Positions 12,452-23,785 of a DNA stretch of 64,000 bases are shown here, one piece after another (the stretch's first letter is position 1; every line of letters starts with the position of its first letter). The translations under genes and the position numbers were made by a program. This DNA is from Plasmodium brasilianum (taxonomy: Eukaryota > Apicomplexa > Aconoidasida > Haemosporida > Plasmodiidae), in the NCBI RefSeq assembly GCF_023973825.1, contig NC_090125.1, positions 1,299,501 through 1,363,500 on the forward strand, given 5' to 3'. Below the pieces are notes generated by a model that worked only from the letters and a program-made list of their open reading frames with translations, did not search any database and was not told the DNA's origin.

Positions 12452-14215
12452 ATGCGACTACTATTTTGTGGCATATTACTTATTCTTTTATCCCCATTTT
12501 TACTAAATTTTTACCTTTTTTTTCGATTTACTACCCGCTGTAGCCATTTTTCAAGTAAGAGCTTCTACGACATACTGAATGTGAAAAAGGGGAGCAGCAA
12601 AAATGAAATCAAGCAAGCGTACCGAAAACTAGCCTTGATGTATCACCCAGATCGAAACCCGAATAATAGAAAAGAGTCTGAGCAAAAGTTTCGAGAAATT
12701 ACAGAAGCATATGAAACATTGAGTGATGATAATAAAAAAAAAATATATGACAGTCAATTAAATAATGGGTTTTATTCAGACAACTTTAACAGTAACTATT
12801 CAACCAGTTCAAACAATAATGTTAATTATAATTTTCAAACAAGGAAAATGACTGACGAAGAAATTGAAAACGTTTTCAAAAATGTTTTCGGAACTATGAA
12901 CTTAAATGATATTTTTAAGTCGAACATTTTCAATGAGGTAGGCAAAGAAAAACGAAAATAAAAAACTTAGCTTTTTATGTACATGTAAGGATTTTTTTGA
13001 TGACTCTAAAAACATGGCTTATCATTTTGCCATTATGTTGAGAAGAAGTGTATAATATCTCAAATGTGTCTACAATAACACAATTATATTATTTAATTTT
13101 GAAACATTTTAATTTTTATCATTTTTAATAGAGCAATATTAGGACGAGGACCATGGGAAGTAGCATTTTTAGCAATTTCGGATCAGCCGGTAGGACTGAA
13201 TATATTTTTATTGTAATCTGTTCTGTTCTATTTTATTCTATTTTATTTTATTCTATTTTATTTTATTCTATTTTATTTTATTCTATTTTATTTTATTCTA
13301 TTTTATTTTTTTCTATTTTATTTTTTTCTGTTTTATTTTTTTCTGTTTTATTTTATTCTATTTTATTTTTTTCTGTTATATTTTTCTCTATTTTTTTCTG
13401 TTTTATTTTATTCTATTTTATTTTATTCTATTTTATTTTTTTCTGTTATATTTTTCTCTATTTTTTTCTGTTTTATTTTATTCTATTTTTTTCTGTTATA
13501 TTTTTCTCTATTTTTTTCTGTTTTATTTTATTCTATTTTTTTCTGTTTTATTTTTTTCTGTTTTATTTTTTTCCTTTTTATATTACTTTCTATTACATTT
13601 TTTTTTTTTCCAACCATTGTTAAGTTCATATTGTGAATAATGATACTTCATACAATATGCTCATTTTTGAATTTTTTGTTTTCCTTTTAACTTTTCAGGA
13701 TCCTACGAAAACAGCAGCAACAATATTAAACGTAATAATCCATTGCAAAGTTACTACATGTGCCTGTATATGTTTATGCATATGTATGTACATGTATGTA
13801 TATGTATGTTTATATACATACATTTTTTCTTTTCTTTCTTTCTTTTCTTTCTTTTTTTTTTTTTTTTCTGTTCGCAACTACATGTACCTTTCCCGTCTTT
13901 TCTGCACACACTTTTTAGAAACTAATATAAAAACTGAAATTATACCAAGAGGGAATAAAATAATTGAAAAGACGACTAAAATTATTACTTACAAAGATGG
14001 GCATGTGCAGCAAGAAATAATAGAGAGAGAAATAAATAATAATAGTAAAGGTTCATAAACATGATAAAAAAAAGCTCGAATATATATATATATATATATA
14101 TATGTATAAAAAAAAAGAAAAAAGAAAGAAAAAAAACGGTAAATATGCTGTGTGTTTGTGTGTGTGTATGGCGCGGATGTATGTATGTACATATGTATAT
14201 ATGCATATGTGCACT

Positions 14216-14246
<31 letters not shown>

Positions 14247-14695
14247 CTACGAGACAACTAGCCCTTACTTTTTTTTCGTCATTTTGATATATATACCTAT
14301 TCTTATTCGTTCCTTTATGAAATTTTATGAACGTTTCACAACGACATATACAATACATGCTGTTACATGGCGCATTACTTCCTTCCCCTCTCCCCTTTTG
14401 AATTAAACCATACTCTCAAACACATCCTATTTTTTTATTTTTAATAGACTTTGAAGACTTCTTTGATGTTGACTTTTTTTTAAAAAATAATATACATAAT
14501 ATGAATAATGATTTGCACATGAAAAAGTTTAATAGAAATTTGAAAGATTATAAACAAAATAATATAACAAAACAAATTTTAAATTACGTTCATGGAATTC
14601 TTTCTATTGCAACTAGAAGAATCCTAGTCAATTTTGTCGTCCATGTGATGCGAAAAGCGATACAAACCATCCTATATATGCTACGAAAAAAATGA
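12452..14695 (+). CDS. DnaJ (Hsp40) domain protein with N-terminal signal/anchor, five exons
   Basis: Exons 12452-12937, 13132-13189, 13699-13731, 13919-14044 and 14448-14695 join to 316 aa. Residues 1-25 form a hydrophobic signal peptide or anchor. Residues 37-100 are a J domain: FYDILNVKKGSS, the helix with QAYRKLALMYHPDRNP (HPD at 65-67), and EITEAYETLSDD. The rest lacks the Gly/Phe and zinc-finger regions of type I/II proteins, so this is a type III (DNAJC-like) protein. A short segment with IIPRGNKIIEKTTKIITYKD resembles the substrate-binding part of some J proteins. The J domain should stimulate an Hsp70, probably in the ER lumen or along the secretory route. The donor of exon 4 is either GTAAAG at 14045 (chosen) or GTTCAT at 14051; both keep frame. 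Intron 2 carries a TTTTATTCTA microsatellite. Confidence 0.9.
13205..13585. repeat. T-rich TTTTATTCTA microsatellite inside DnaJ intron 2
   Basis: A degenerate 10-bp pyrimidine-rich repeat fills most of intron 2, giving an unusually long polypyrimidine stretch. The open frame across it is fortuitous. Confidence 0.85.
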
Positions 14696-15051
14696 GCATC
14701 TATCCCTTCTTAAACTTTTTGTAAGATTTATTTTTTTTTTATTTTTTATATTTTTTTTTTTTTTCAACTTCTGTTTGAGCTATATGCACGCTGTAATGTT
14801 TGAATCGTACACATGGGTGTTTGTATATATATGTATGTATAAGCACGTATATATATGTACATGTGTGCGTGCTTGCATATCCTTGTGTATACCTACGTAA
14901 GTGTCTATGTGCACAGACATTTTATATACCTCTACCTACCCACACTTACACACACACACACACACATTCATTAATTTCTCATTGTTTTTCAAAATTTTTT
15001 TTTTTTAAATTAAAAAACATGTAAACATATTAAAACTTGAAAAAATTTCGA
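14696..15051. other. Short convergent intergenic spacer
   Basis: This lies between the 3' ends of the DnaJ gene (+) and the small minus-strand gene. It holds T runs and a CA microsatellite (14949-14968). Nothing else seen. Confidence 0.6.
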
Positions 15052-16122
15052 TTAACTCTGTATTTGGCCATCAAACGATCCAAGAATTTTTCTAAAAAAG
15101 TAGGAAGGCAAGAACGAGTTTTTGTTTTTGCTCTCCTTGTATATTATGCCCTTTATCATCCTGCTCTTGTCGTTGTTCCACAGTAGCTGTGAAAAAAGGG
15201 GTGCAACAAAATTTTTAAAAAAAGACAAAAAGTCAAAAAAGAGCAGCATAAAACAGAGCAGCATAAAACAGAGCAGCATAAAACAGAGCAGAATAAAACA
15301 AATTAGAATAAAACAAAACAGAGAAAATTAAAATACAACTACGCGCTTAAATTAATCTTGCTTCTTCAACCGCAAGAACTAATAATTTGCGCATGTATCG
15401 ATGCACACATATAACACTTATATTACGATACGTGCGTAAACATTTCGGAAATATAAATGAAATTAAAAAAATGAAAAAATATCAAAATGAAATTAAAACA
15501 AAAATAGAAAATATAAATGAAATTAAATAAATGAAAAATTATCAAAATGAAATTAAAAAAAAAGGTCATTACTCACCTCAGCCGTGTAATACACCTTCTT
15601 GTCCTCATATTCTATGCACCATGTTATGTGATAATTATTATAAAACCATATTCCTTCCAAATTTTCGGATGTTTTTATTTTTCCATTTTCATAAATATAA
15701 ATGTAAAAAGAATTTTTATTTTTTAAAAGAAAGTTATATACTGTTATTTTCCAACGACAATTTTTCAAAGGATGGACTATATTATTCTCTTCATTAGTAT
15801 TAAAAAAAAAGCAATATTTTTGCATCAAATTTTTTAAATTTAATTTTAAATTATTTATATTTATAAGAGAATAAAAATATCTTTCATTATACTTTATCTC
15901 ATCATTTTGATGATGTACAAATTTCTTAATATTTAACTGCAAGTTTTTGTTATTACGAAAATGTTTGCTGTAACAACTTTTACTGTAGCCATGTTTCATA
16001 TAAAACCAATCCGTTTGAAATTTTTGCGCTTCTCTTATTCTTATTTTTACATTATTTACATTTGTAATAAATATAACAAAGCAACACAAAAAATACAAGG
16101 AATTTATTGAGATGTAACTCAT
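15052..16122 (-). CDS. Conserved-looking secreted protein, two exons, possibly apicoplast
   Basis: Exons 15577-16122 and 15052-15186 (donor GTGAGT, acceptor CAG, phase 0) give 226 aa. Residues 1-25 are a hydrophobic signal peptide. They are followed by about 45 residues rich in Lys, Asn and aromatics with almost no acidic residues, the usual look of a bipartite apicoplast leader. The mature part alternates aromatic and charged residues (WKITVYNF, FYIYIYENGKIKT, GIWFYNNYHITWCIEYEDK, VYYTAE), suggesting a small beta-sheet domain. The C-terminus is basic (SYFFRKILGSFDGQ). I do not recognise the family. The intron contains a 15-bp repeat with GAGCAGCATAAAACA (about 15235-15310). Splicing into an in-frame downstream exon makes this a real gene. 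Confidence 0.78.
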
Positions 16123-17056
16123 TATTCTTTTTACAAAAAATGTGTGGAACGCTCGTGTGTGGAAGTTGCGCTATATGGGTATGTACCTGTACATGTACAT
16201 ATACATATATACGTGTAAGAACATTTATAAGCCTATATATATATATTGTGTACATATTTATATACATACATGTGTTTGTGGGCGTTCAGGTATGCGTATA
16301 CGAACGCATATGTGTATGCTTATACATTTGTTCACATATGCGTAAAATAAAATGATGCTTAAAAGTTTGGAGATCAATGCAAAACGTTTCAAATGCCATA
16401 AATAGTAACTTAAAAAATTTCGTAATTAAAAAGGGCAAAGAGAAGGTTAAATATGGGTGCGAAAAAAATTATTAACAAGCAATAATTTTGCTTAACAAAA
16501 AAATAAAATAAAATAAAATAAAATAAAAATATAAAAATAAATATAAAAATAAATATAAAAATAAATATAAAAATAAATATAAAACTAAATGTAAAAATTA
16601 AATAATTAAAATAAATATAAAAAATAAAATATAAAAAATAAAATATAAAAAATAAAATATAAAAAAACAAAAAAAGTTAAATAAAAACGGCAAAAAAAAT
16701 AAAATAAAATGGAACGTAGTTGAATAAAATAAAACTTCTTTAATCAAAATAGCGCAGAACCAAGTTGAAAAAAATAAAATATATCTGTGGTGAATAAAAA
16801 AAAGTAGAACTGAACGGAACAAAAAATTATTTCCAGCTTTTGTGTATGTACGCGTATGTACGTGTGTGTATGTGTGTACAGGCAAAAATGAAAATATATC
16901 AAAAATGACATTTATGAACACTTCCAGTGTTCTATACAAGATAAATGCTTCAAATGTTCAACACGTCGACTCCTCATTCGATTCAAACTTTTTCAAAACA
17001 GCTCATTTTATCCCATCTGGGTAAAATTATATTCTCCCTTTTCTTCCGCCGTTCGT
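16123..17056. other. Intergenic, A-rich repeats
   Basis: Contains AT-rich sequence with an AAATATAAAAATAA-type microsatellite (16500-16660). No gene recognised. It should include the promoter of the upstream-reading 226-aa gene and the 3' UTR of the next minus-strand gene. Confidence 0.55.
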
Positions 17057-17683
17057 TCACAAGTTATCCAAGTCTGTATCCGATTCAACACCATAGGTAT
17101 CAATATATTTATTATTATGTAAAATTTCACCTGACTTTCTTTTTAATTCTTCTTCACGTAATTCTTGCATATCCTCTTCAGGAAGACAAGTAAAAATTTG
17201 ATCTACCTTAAATCCTTCATAATCAAATAATTTTTTTTTTCTTAAGGATTTCTTTTCCTTATTTATGTCTTTAATCCTTCTTCCGTTCTTATCATACATA
17301 TGTTTCATTGCATAATGGTAATTTTTTTTTCTTTTTATTTTTTCCTGATCTATTTTATGTGCCTCTAAATAATCTCTTCCCCACTTGTTTCTCTTCCTTT
17401 TATTCCAACTGCCATAGTCATACTTATTACTTGTGTTATCCTTTTTCCCATAGGAGCAAATAGTTGTAGTATTTGCATTTAAGAAAGAATACTTACAGTT
17501 ATACATGTTAGCTGTGCTATTTTTTTCCATACTTATATAATTCATATAGTTTTGGGAATTTTTTGAAAAGTGTTTTTCATTATGTACACATTTACTAACA
17601 CATTTACTAACACATTTACTAACAAAAAATAAAAAAAAAAGAGGAAACCATTTTAGCACAGATAGGAAATATGTTTTAACCAT
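17057..17683 (-). CDS. Small basic secreted protein with SKCV repeats, unknown function
   Basis: A single exon of 208 aa. Residues 1-22 form a hydrophobic signal peptide. It is followed directly by three tandem SKCV/SKCVH tetrapeptides (12-bp DNA repeat at 17587-17625). Next comes an Asn/Ser/Tyr-rich stretch, then a strongly basic region (WNKRKRNKWGRDYLEAHKI, KKSLRKKKLFDYEGFKVDQI) and an acidic tail (EEDMQELREEELKR, then DTDLDNL). The signal peptide followed by a basic leader suggests entry to the secretory route, and possibly the apicoplast. No family recognised. The start is the first ATG after a stop-rich leader. Confidence 0.68.
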   Translation of the reverse strand: MVKTYFLSVLKWFPLFFLFFVSKCVSKCVSKCVHNEKHFSKNSQNYMNYISMEKNSTANMYNCKYSFLNANTTTICSYGKKDNTSNKYDYGSWNKRKRNKWGRDYLEAHKIDQEKIKRKKNYHYAMKHMYDKNGRRIKDINKEKKSLRKKKLFDYEGFKVDQIFTCLPEEDMQELREEELKRKSGEILHNNKYIDTYGVESDTDLDNL

Positions 17684-18010
17684 TATTTTTTAACATTTGG
17701 AGGGAGTGGAAGGGGGAAGGGAAAAAAAAAGGAATGAAGAAGGAAGATGCAGAAAGAAGAAGCTGAAGAGGAGGAGGAAGAAGAAAAGGATGCGCAAACA
17801 AAAACAGATGCGAACGAAATTCAAAGGACGAGAAAACAATATATTACACGTTCACATACATGGTATCATTCATCGTTACATCATCATGTACAATTTGGCT
17901 ATATATATTTTTGAAAAAAAATGAAACAAATACATTATACGAATAGTTCACTAATAATCAGTGCGTCGTGGTATGGATATATTACATACAGTAAGCACGT
18001 GCTAACGGCT

Positions 18011-18051
<41 letters not shown>

Positions 18052-18436
18052 AGTGTATGCTTATATATATTTGCACATACAGTTATATTCTTAATAATAT
18101 TACACATATTGAAAAGAAAATGGGAAAAAAAAAAAAAATAACATAAACCGAGATATATGAAAAAGATGAATACTAAAAATTAAAAAAAAATATATATATA
18201 TTAATACGTTTTATTTTTATTTTTATTTTTATTTGTTCTTCCAGATATCTATAAAAAAAAAAAAAAAAAATGTAACCTCAAAATGTTGTAAAAAAGATAT
18301 AAAAATGAGAATTTTAGTCAAGGCAAATTCGTAAATACATGTTAAAGGTATATTTATGTAAGTGTTAAATGTACGTTTGAATATGTATATAATAATATAC
18401 TTACCTGTTTGCTTCATTAATTTTTCTTAAAAATTT
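17684..18436. other. Intergenic spacer with poly(A) runs
   Basis: Purine-rich leader (17697-17800) upstream of the 208-aa gene, then a long poly(A) at about 18019-18048 and A/T microsatellites. No coding signal recognised. It includes the 3' end region of the PITH-domain gene. Confidence 0.55.
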
Positions 18437-19233
18437 TTAAAAGGCATCAAAGGAAAAATTTGTTTTCTTGACAGCTCCTTCAACTTTATGGTCGGCCAAA
18501 TTTGGCGAGGCTTCATAAACCTACAAAAGGATCCGGAGGTTACGTTAATTCAGAATTGCATAATCGCACAATTACGTGGTTACGAAAGTTCAAAGGAGCA
18601 CATTTACGTAGTTGTAAAAGTACACATTCGCACAGTTCCGTAATTGCACAGTTTCGAAATTGCGTGGTTTCACAATTGCGTAGTTTCACAATTGCACAAT
18701 TACATGGACATGTTCAGACAACTACTTCACACGCTTAAAGAAATGTTTTAAAAAAAAGTAGGTACCGTTTCAACTGCCTTTCTCGTATAATTAGTTCCTA
18801 AGCCTTTAAATCCTTCAAAAAGGAGAGAAAAAAATAAAGAAAAATTAAATAAATAAAGCTTACTAAAACAGAAGGTCAAAAAAAAAAAAAAAAAAGGAAT
18901 TATCCATTTGAATATTAATTTATATATCTGAATACCTAAATAAAATATTTTTGTCGTTTCTGCTCCGTAATTTTCATAAAAATAGAGGGTCAAGTAGCTT
19001 ACATTGAATAGAGAAGTTACCTAAAAAAAAAAAAAAAAATATTGATAAAAATAAAAAAAAGCAAAATAGCTATAAAAAAAAAAAAAAAAAGATAGATAAA
19101 AATAAATTTTAAAAAAAAAATAAATACTTTTAATGGATATTCAATTGATCCATGATAATCTTCCGATAATTCTAGTTCTTGAACGCATTTGAAATCGTTA
19201 ATGCTAAGAAGTCAAAAGGGTAAAATATGTATG

Positions 19234-19270
<37 letters not shown>

Positions 19271-20076
19271 GCATATGTGCAGATCGTAAAAATTATGTTC
19301 CTCCTCTACTTATTATGATTACTTTTCAAAGTCTATATCTTCTCTGTTAGAAAAAATTTTCATTTTCTTCGGGTAACTTCCTTCTTCCCCACCAATTAGG
19401 AATAAACTAACAATCTAAAAAAAAGTTGGAGCGCGTGAACGTTTTGTGCTATGTAATGATATAAACAATCGCACAGACAGTAGTACACACAATAGCACAC
19501 ACAATAGCACACACAGTAGCACACACAGTAGCATAAACGGTAGCACACACGGTCGTATAAACAAAGGAATTACGCTGCTTATATGTTTGCACCTCAAATT
19601 CATGCAGTTGCTCAATACCTTACAAGGGCTCGTAAAAGGAATGTTTATTATCTATTGGGGGGAAAAAATTAAAAAAAAAATATATATGTATATATATATG
19701 TTCATACACGTGTGCGCATGCCCGCCAGCGTTGTATTTCCTTATATGTTCTGTTCGTACCAACTCATTGTCAACATCACTTTCGCAGTTTTCAGAGGACA
19801 ACCTGTTATCATAGGACTTTAAAATTTTCCTGCATGATCCATGTAACTATTTTGCAAAATAAGGAAAAAGGCAGAAAAAAGTGAACAAAAAGAAATGTGC
19901 ATATAATACTTAAAATAAATTATTCAGAAGAAGACAATTCCATTATGAAAAAGTATTACCTTCTCATTTAATGCTGTAACTTTTTCAATATTTATGTATT
20001 TTAGTAAGAACTCTCCGCCTTTTAAAATCTCATCCGCATTTTTACATCCGCATCCTTCATGATGCGATATCGTCAT
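18437..20076 (-). CDS. PITH-domain protein (PITHD1-like), eight exons
   Basis: Exons, in gene order: 19960-20076, 19760-19846, 19619-19651, 19323-19414, 19128-19203, 18936-19020, 18766-18803 and 18437-18520. All have GT-AG borders and compatible phases, giving 203 aa, close to the family's usual 210. The PITH domain (proteasome-interacting, as in thioredoxin-like protein TXNL1) is recognisable throughout. Key pieces are HHEGCGCKN at the N-terminus, YINIEKVTALNEK, DVDNEL-IINIPFTSPCK, FLIGGEEGSYPKKMKIFSN, YFYENYGAETTKIFYLG and VYEASPNLADHK at the end. TXNL1 binds the 26S proteasome through this domain; PITH-only proteins are cytosolic or nuclear. There is no thioredoxin domain here. The smallest exon is 33 nt. 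Intron 7 (18521-18765) carries a degenerate repeat. Confidence 0.93.
18541..18735. repeat. Degenerate TTGCACAATTRCGTAGTTTC-type repeat in a PITH-gene intron
   Basis: Roughly ten diverged copies of short blocks such as GCACAATT, ACGTAGTT and TTCGCAC fill the intron. It is much richer in G and C than neighbouring introns. Confidence 0.6.
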
Positions 20077-20696
20077 TTTGTGTTCGTCAGTCGGTGATAT
20101 GTTTGTGCGCCTGGATGAAAGTTTGTACGTATATGTGTTGTACGTATTCACGATTATGTGTAAAAATATGTTTATGCTACTACTGAAAAAAGATATTCAC
20201 TGGTTTTACGGTGGTATATTTTTTTTCAATTATATGTACTTATTCACGTACGCATATATATATATATATATATGTACGTACGTATGTATGTATGTATGTG
20301 AGAATATACGCAGATATGCGTGTATGGTGCTCGCATTTCAAACATAATTCAAAATTGTATTATACCCGTATTAACTATTATTTTTTTCTTTTTTATTTTA
20401 TATCCCAAATCGCTCAGCTGTGATTTAAAGTTATTTCCATTTTAGTGCATGAACAAGATTATAAAAGAAAAAAAAAAGAAAAAAAAAAGAAAAAAAAAAG
20501 AAAAAAAAAAAGCGTAAGTTGATCATTTAAGAAAAAATTAAAAAAAAAGGGAAAAACTGATATGTGTAACGAAAGATTTTAGCCAAAAGGCTGAGAAATG
20601 TACTTTTGCAGATATACATATATACACGCTTGATACGATGGAAATAGGTAAATGTATACATGTATGTAAATGTATACATGTATGTAAATGTATACG

Positions 20697-20744
<48 letters not shown>

Positions 20745-21246
20745 TGACTGTTATTGTAAAGAAAAGAAAGTCCCTTAAAGGCTTATTAATAATATGTACT
20801 GTTCAAGTAAAAAAAAATAAAATAAATATATGCCTAAAATAAGGATATACCCAAAAGTTGGTATACTTAAACGTTGGTATACTTAAACGTTGGTACACTC
20901 GAACGTTGGTACACTCGAACGTTGGTACACTCGAACGTTGGTACACTCGAACGTTGGTACACTCGAACGTTGGTACACTCGAACGTTGGTACACTCGAAC
21001 GTTGGTACACTCGAACGTTGGTACACTCGAACGTTGGTACACTCGAACGTTGGTACACTTGAATGTTGGTTTATTCAAACATTGGTAAAGTCGAATGCAT
21101 AAAAACACGTCAAACCGTTCCACATTCGCGCACTCAGGTACATACACTTAAGTACCTACAATAACACATACCCATATATGTGTATATAACTTGCACACAC
21201 ATACGCGTATACAATACACACACATATTTCTACTTGTGCAAAAATT
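20077..21246. other. Intergenic, with a G+C-richer 16-bp minisatellite
   Basis: It contains A-rich repeats (20465-20515), a TATACATGTATGTAAATG array (20645-20700), an (AT)n/poly(T) run (20704-20745) and the 16-bp minisatellite annotated separately. A U2-snRNA-like stem sequence lies at 20574-20599 on the minus strand (see findings). No gene recognised. Confidence 0.55.
20855..21070. repeat. 16-bp minisatellite TCGAACGTTGGTACAC
   Basis: About 11 virtually identical units, with diverged edge copies (CTTAAACGTTGGTATA). Each unit contains three short palindromes: TCGA, AACGTT and GTAC. About 50% G+C is far above the surroundings. Because 16 is not a multiple of three and the unit has no stop codon, all six frames are open; these are not genes. 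Confidence 0.93.
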
Positions 21247-23546
21247 TTAAAGTATAAAGGGGATTTTTTTTTTATTTCGCTTGATACAGTTAAGAATAGT
21301 GAGATCTTCGAATGATCGAGCCCAAGTATAAGTATGTATGCGTTCATTTAAAAATTTTACTCTTTTTTTTTTTTCACTATACCGATTGATGGCTGTTTGT
21401 TTTGTGGAATTATTTATTTTATCACCTCTTCTCTTCTGGCAAACTGTTCTACCTAAAACATCATTTTTTTTTACATTTTTTAAAACTCGCGCTACATACA
21501 AATCAGCCATGTGTACCATGTTTAGCTGCTGCAAGGACAGCATACGCAGATTATAGCAAGAATAGCTGTTGGTATCCCCTCCTTGTTCATCAAAGGTTGC
21601 TGTAGCATATGCATTTAGTAATGAGACTTTTGAAGAGTCAGATACACATTCATAGAATAAATTTAAATGATAAAATATACGGGCTCTCCATACTAAAAAC
21701 AATTCTAAAAATTTATATAATCGATTTTGCAAGCAAAAAATAATACAAGTATTTAATTTTTTTAACATACACTCTATATCAATAGCACTGTTAGTGGAAT
21801 AAAAATCGATTTTCTCTACCCTTTCGGCTGTATCTTCTTCACTCATTATAAAAGATAAGAAGCGTTTCTCATATTTTAAAGTATCGATGTGGTTGACCGT
21901 CCTCATGTTGTTCCAAGTACCTAACGCTTTCTTTTTATCATCATTATCCTTATCGTTAACGTTATTGTTATTGTTATCGTTATTGTTATTGTTATTGTTA
22001 TCGATATTGTTATTGTTGTTGTTATCGTTATTGTTATCATTATTGTTATCGTTATTGTTATCATTATTGTTATTGTTATCGTTACTGTTATCATTATTGT
22101 TATTGTTATTGTTATCGTTACTGTTATCATTATTGTTATCGTTATTGTTATCATTATTGTTATCGTTATTGTTATCATTATTGTTATCGTTACTGTTATC
22201 GTTACTGTTATCGTTACTGTTATCGTTATTGTTATCGTTACTGTTATCGTTATTGTTATCATTATAGGCATTACGACCTTCTGTGCAGGTACCGGAGCAG
22301 TCGTTTTTGTGAAAATTGCTTTCCATAATATTATCGCAGCCTTTCTCTTTGCCAAAATCTACATTTAAAATAGTGTAACTTTCGTTCCGTTCTATCAACC
22401 TTATATTCATTGTATCATTCCCCCTTTTGATAATGTCTTTATCACTGCACCTGCTAACATTATTTATGAGATTTTTTTTACTCGACTCAACTAGCATGTA
22501 ACAGCTAGCTTTAACATAGTGCAAGTTTGCATGCAAGAAAAAATAATTTTTCTTTACATAATTGCGGATTTTATTAAAGTCCAAAATATTTAAAAAGAGG
22601 TTAACGTAGTATACTACTTTATACATATGACACATTTTGTAATTATTTAAATATAAAATGTGTAAATTTTCTAATAATAGAATTATGAAAATTCTGTCAT
22701 TTAGATATGGAATAGTATTCCATTTTCTTGCTATATTTTTTACTAACCAAGTTTTGTACTTATCGTTCAACTGTCTTTTATAAACAGTATGTGAGAAGCA
22801 TGTTAAGTACAAATTTTTTTTTTTTTTTTTCTCATTTTTATTTTCATTTTCTCCTTAGGCGCAATATCATAATGTATTTCATTTTTATAAAAGGATTTCT
22901 TTACAATATTTATCAAAATACAGTGTAATAACGAAGAATAGAAAGAACAGTTCTTTCTATCTTTTTTCCTATTATAGAAGTTCACTAAATTAAACAAGCT
23001 CATTACGTTTAGAGGGTTAAGACGTAGAGAACTTTTAACGAGGCACAAAAATGTGTAGTCATCTTCCGTACCACTCCCACAATTAGCACCATCAGAAACA
23101 GGAGCAGCAGTAGTAGTAGTAGCAGTAGTAGTAGCAGTAGCAGTAGTAGTAGCAGTAGTAGTAGCAGTAGTAGTAGTAGTAGCAGTAGCAGTAGTAGTAG
23201 CAGTAGTAGTAGCAGTAGTAGTAGCAGTAGTAGTAGCAGTAGTAGTAGCAGTAGTAGTAGCAGTAGTAGTAGCAGTAGTAGTAGCAGTAGTAGTAGCAGT
23301 AGTAGTAGTACTGGGACTAGTATTGACACCGGTATAGTTTGTGCTCATACTACTTGAATTGTTCATATTTTTAAGAAAGATACTGCTACTCCTTTGATAC
23401 ATGACCGACTTTATGTATACATTTCTACATCCTTCATAATTCGTGTTACAGCAGTAGCCCACTGCTAAGCTTTTCTTCCTTTTTTTTGTCCTTCCATAAT
23501 TGCTCACGCGCATTATTGTGCCAGCTACGCTCTTCTTACAGTCCAT
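21247..23546 (-). CDS. Helical, TPR-like Plasmodium protein with low-complexity inserts, frame interrupted
   Basis: Two abutting open frames read as one protein of about 740-766 aa. The N-terminal part (from the ATG at 23546) has a Thr/Ala tract (TTTA units, encoded at 23100-23310) and a helix pair with SSLRLNPLNVMSLFNLVNFY. The second part has Leu-rich helices (KWNTIPYLNDRIFIILLLE, YVNLFLNILDFNKIRNYVK), an Asn/Asp tract (encoded 21955-22265), then more helix pairs ending in FLELFLVWRARIFYHLNLF and SLQQLNMVHMADLYVARVL. This alternation suggests TPR-like repeats, but no canonical motif is clear. The frame changes in an A17 run at 22814-22830. One extra A restores a 766-aa frame. Alternatively a 74-nt intron (22831-22904, donor GTAAAG, weak acceptor GAG) gives 741 aa. 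Function unknown. Confidence 0.72.
21955..22265 (-). repeat. Trinucleotide-based Asn/Asp/Ser coding repeat
   Basis: Codons AAC/AAT, GAT and AGT alternate in NDNNNDNS-type units within the TPR-like protein. A second, Thr/Ala (ACTACTACTGCT) coding repeat lies at 23100-23310 in the same gene. Confidence 0.9.
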
Positions 23547-23569
23547 AGTACGCTAAAGTGGTGGGTGAA

Positions 23570-23785
23570 ACAAAAAGTGGATAAGCGAATGAGAGATAAA
23601 CGAATGAGAGATAAACGAAGGGGAGATAAGCGAATGAGAGATAAACGAAGGGGAGATAAGCGAATGAGAGATAAACAATGGGGAGATAAGCGAATGAGAG
23701 ATAAGCGAATGAGAGATAAAGGAAGGAAAGACAAACGATGGGAAGATAAAGGAAGGAAAGATAAACAAGGAGAAGATGAATGACG
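23570..23785. repeat. 15-bp purine-rich array (GATAARCGAATGAGA)
   Basis: About 14 copies alternating GAATGAGAGATAAGC with GAAGGGGAGATAAAC. It lies just upstream of the start of the TPR-like gene, so it is within its likely 5' UTR or promoter. Confidence 0.85.

Noticed and set aside
13153..13623. 156-codon Phe/Tyr/Ile/Leu-rich open frame starting at an ATG
   Set aside because: Its first 12 codons are DnaJ exon 2; the rest is the intron 2 microsatellite.
20803..21147. Several overlapping open frames on both strands
   Set aside because: The 16-bp unit has no stop codon in any frame, so open frames are automatic and carry no coding evidence.
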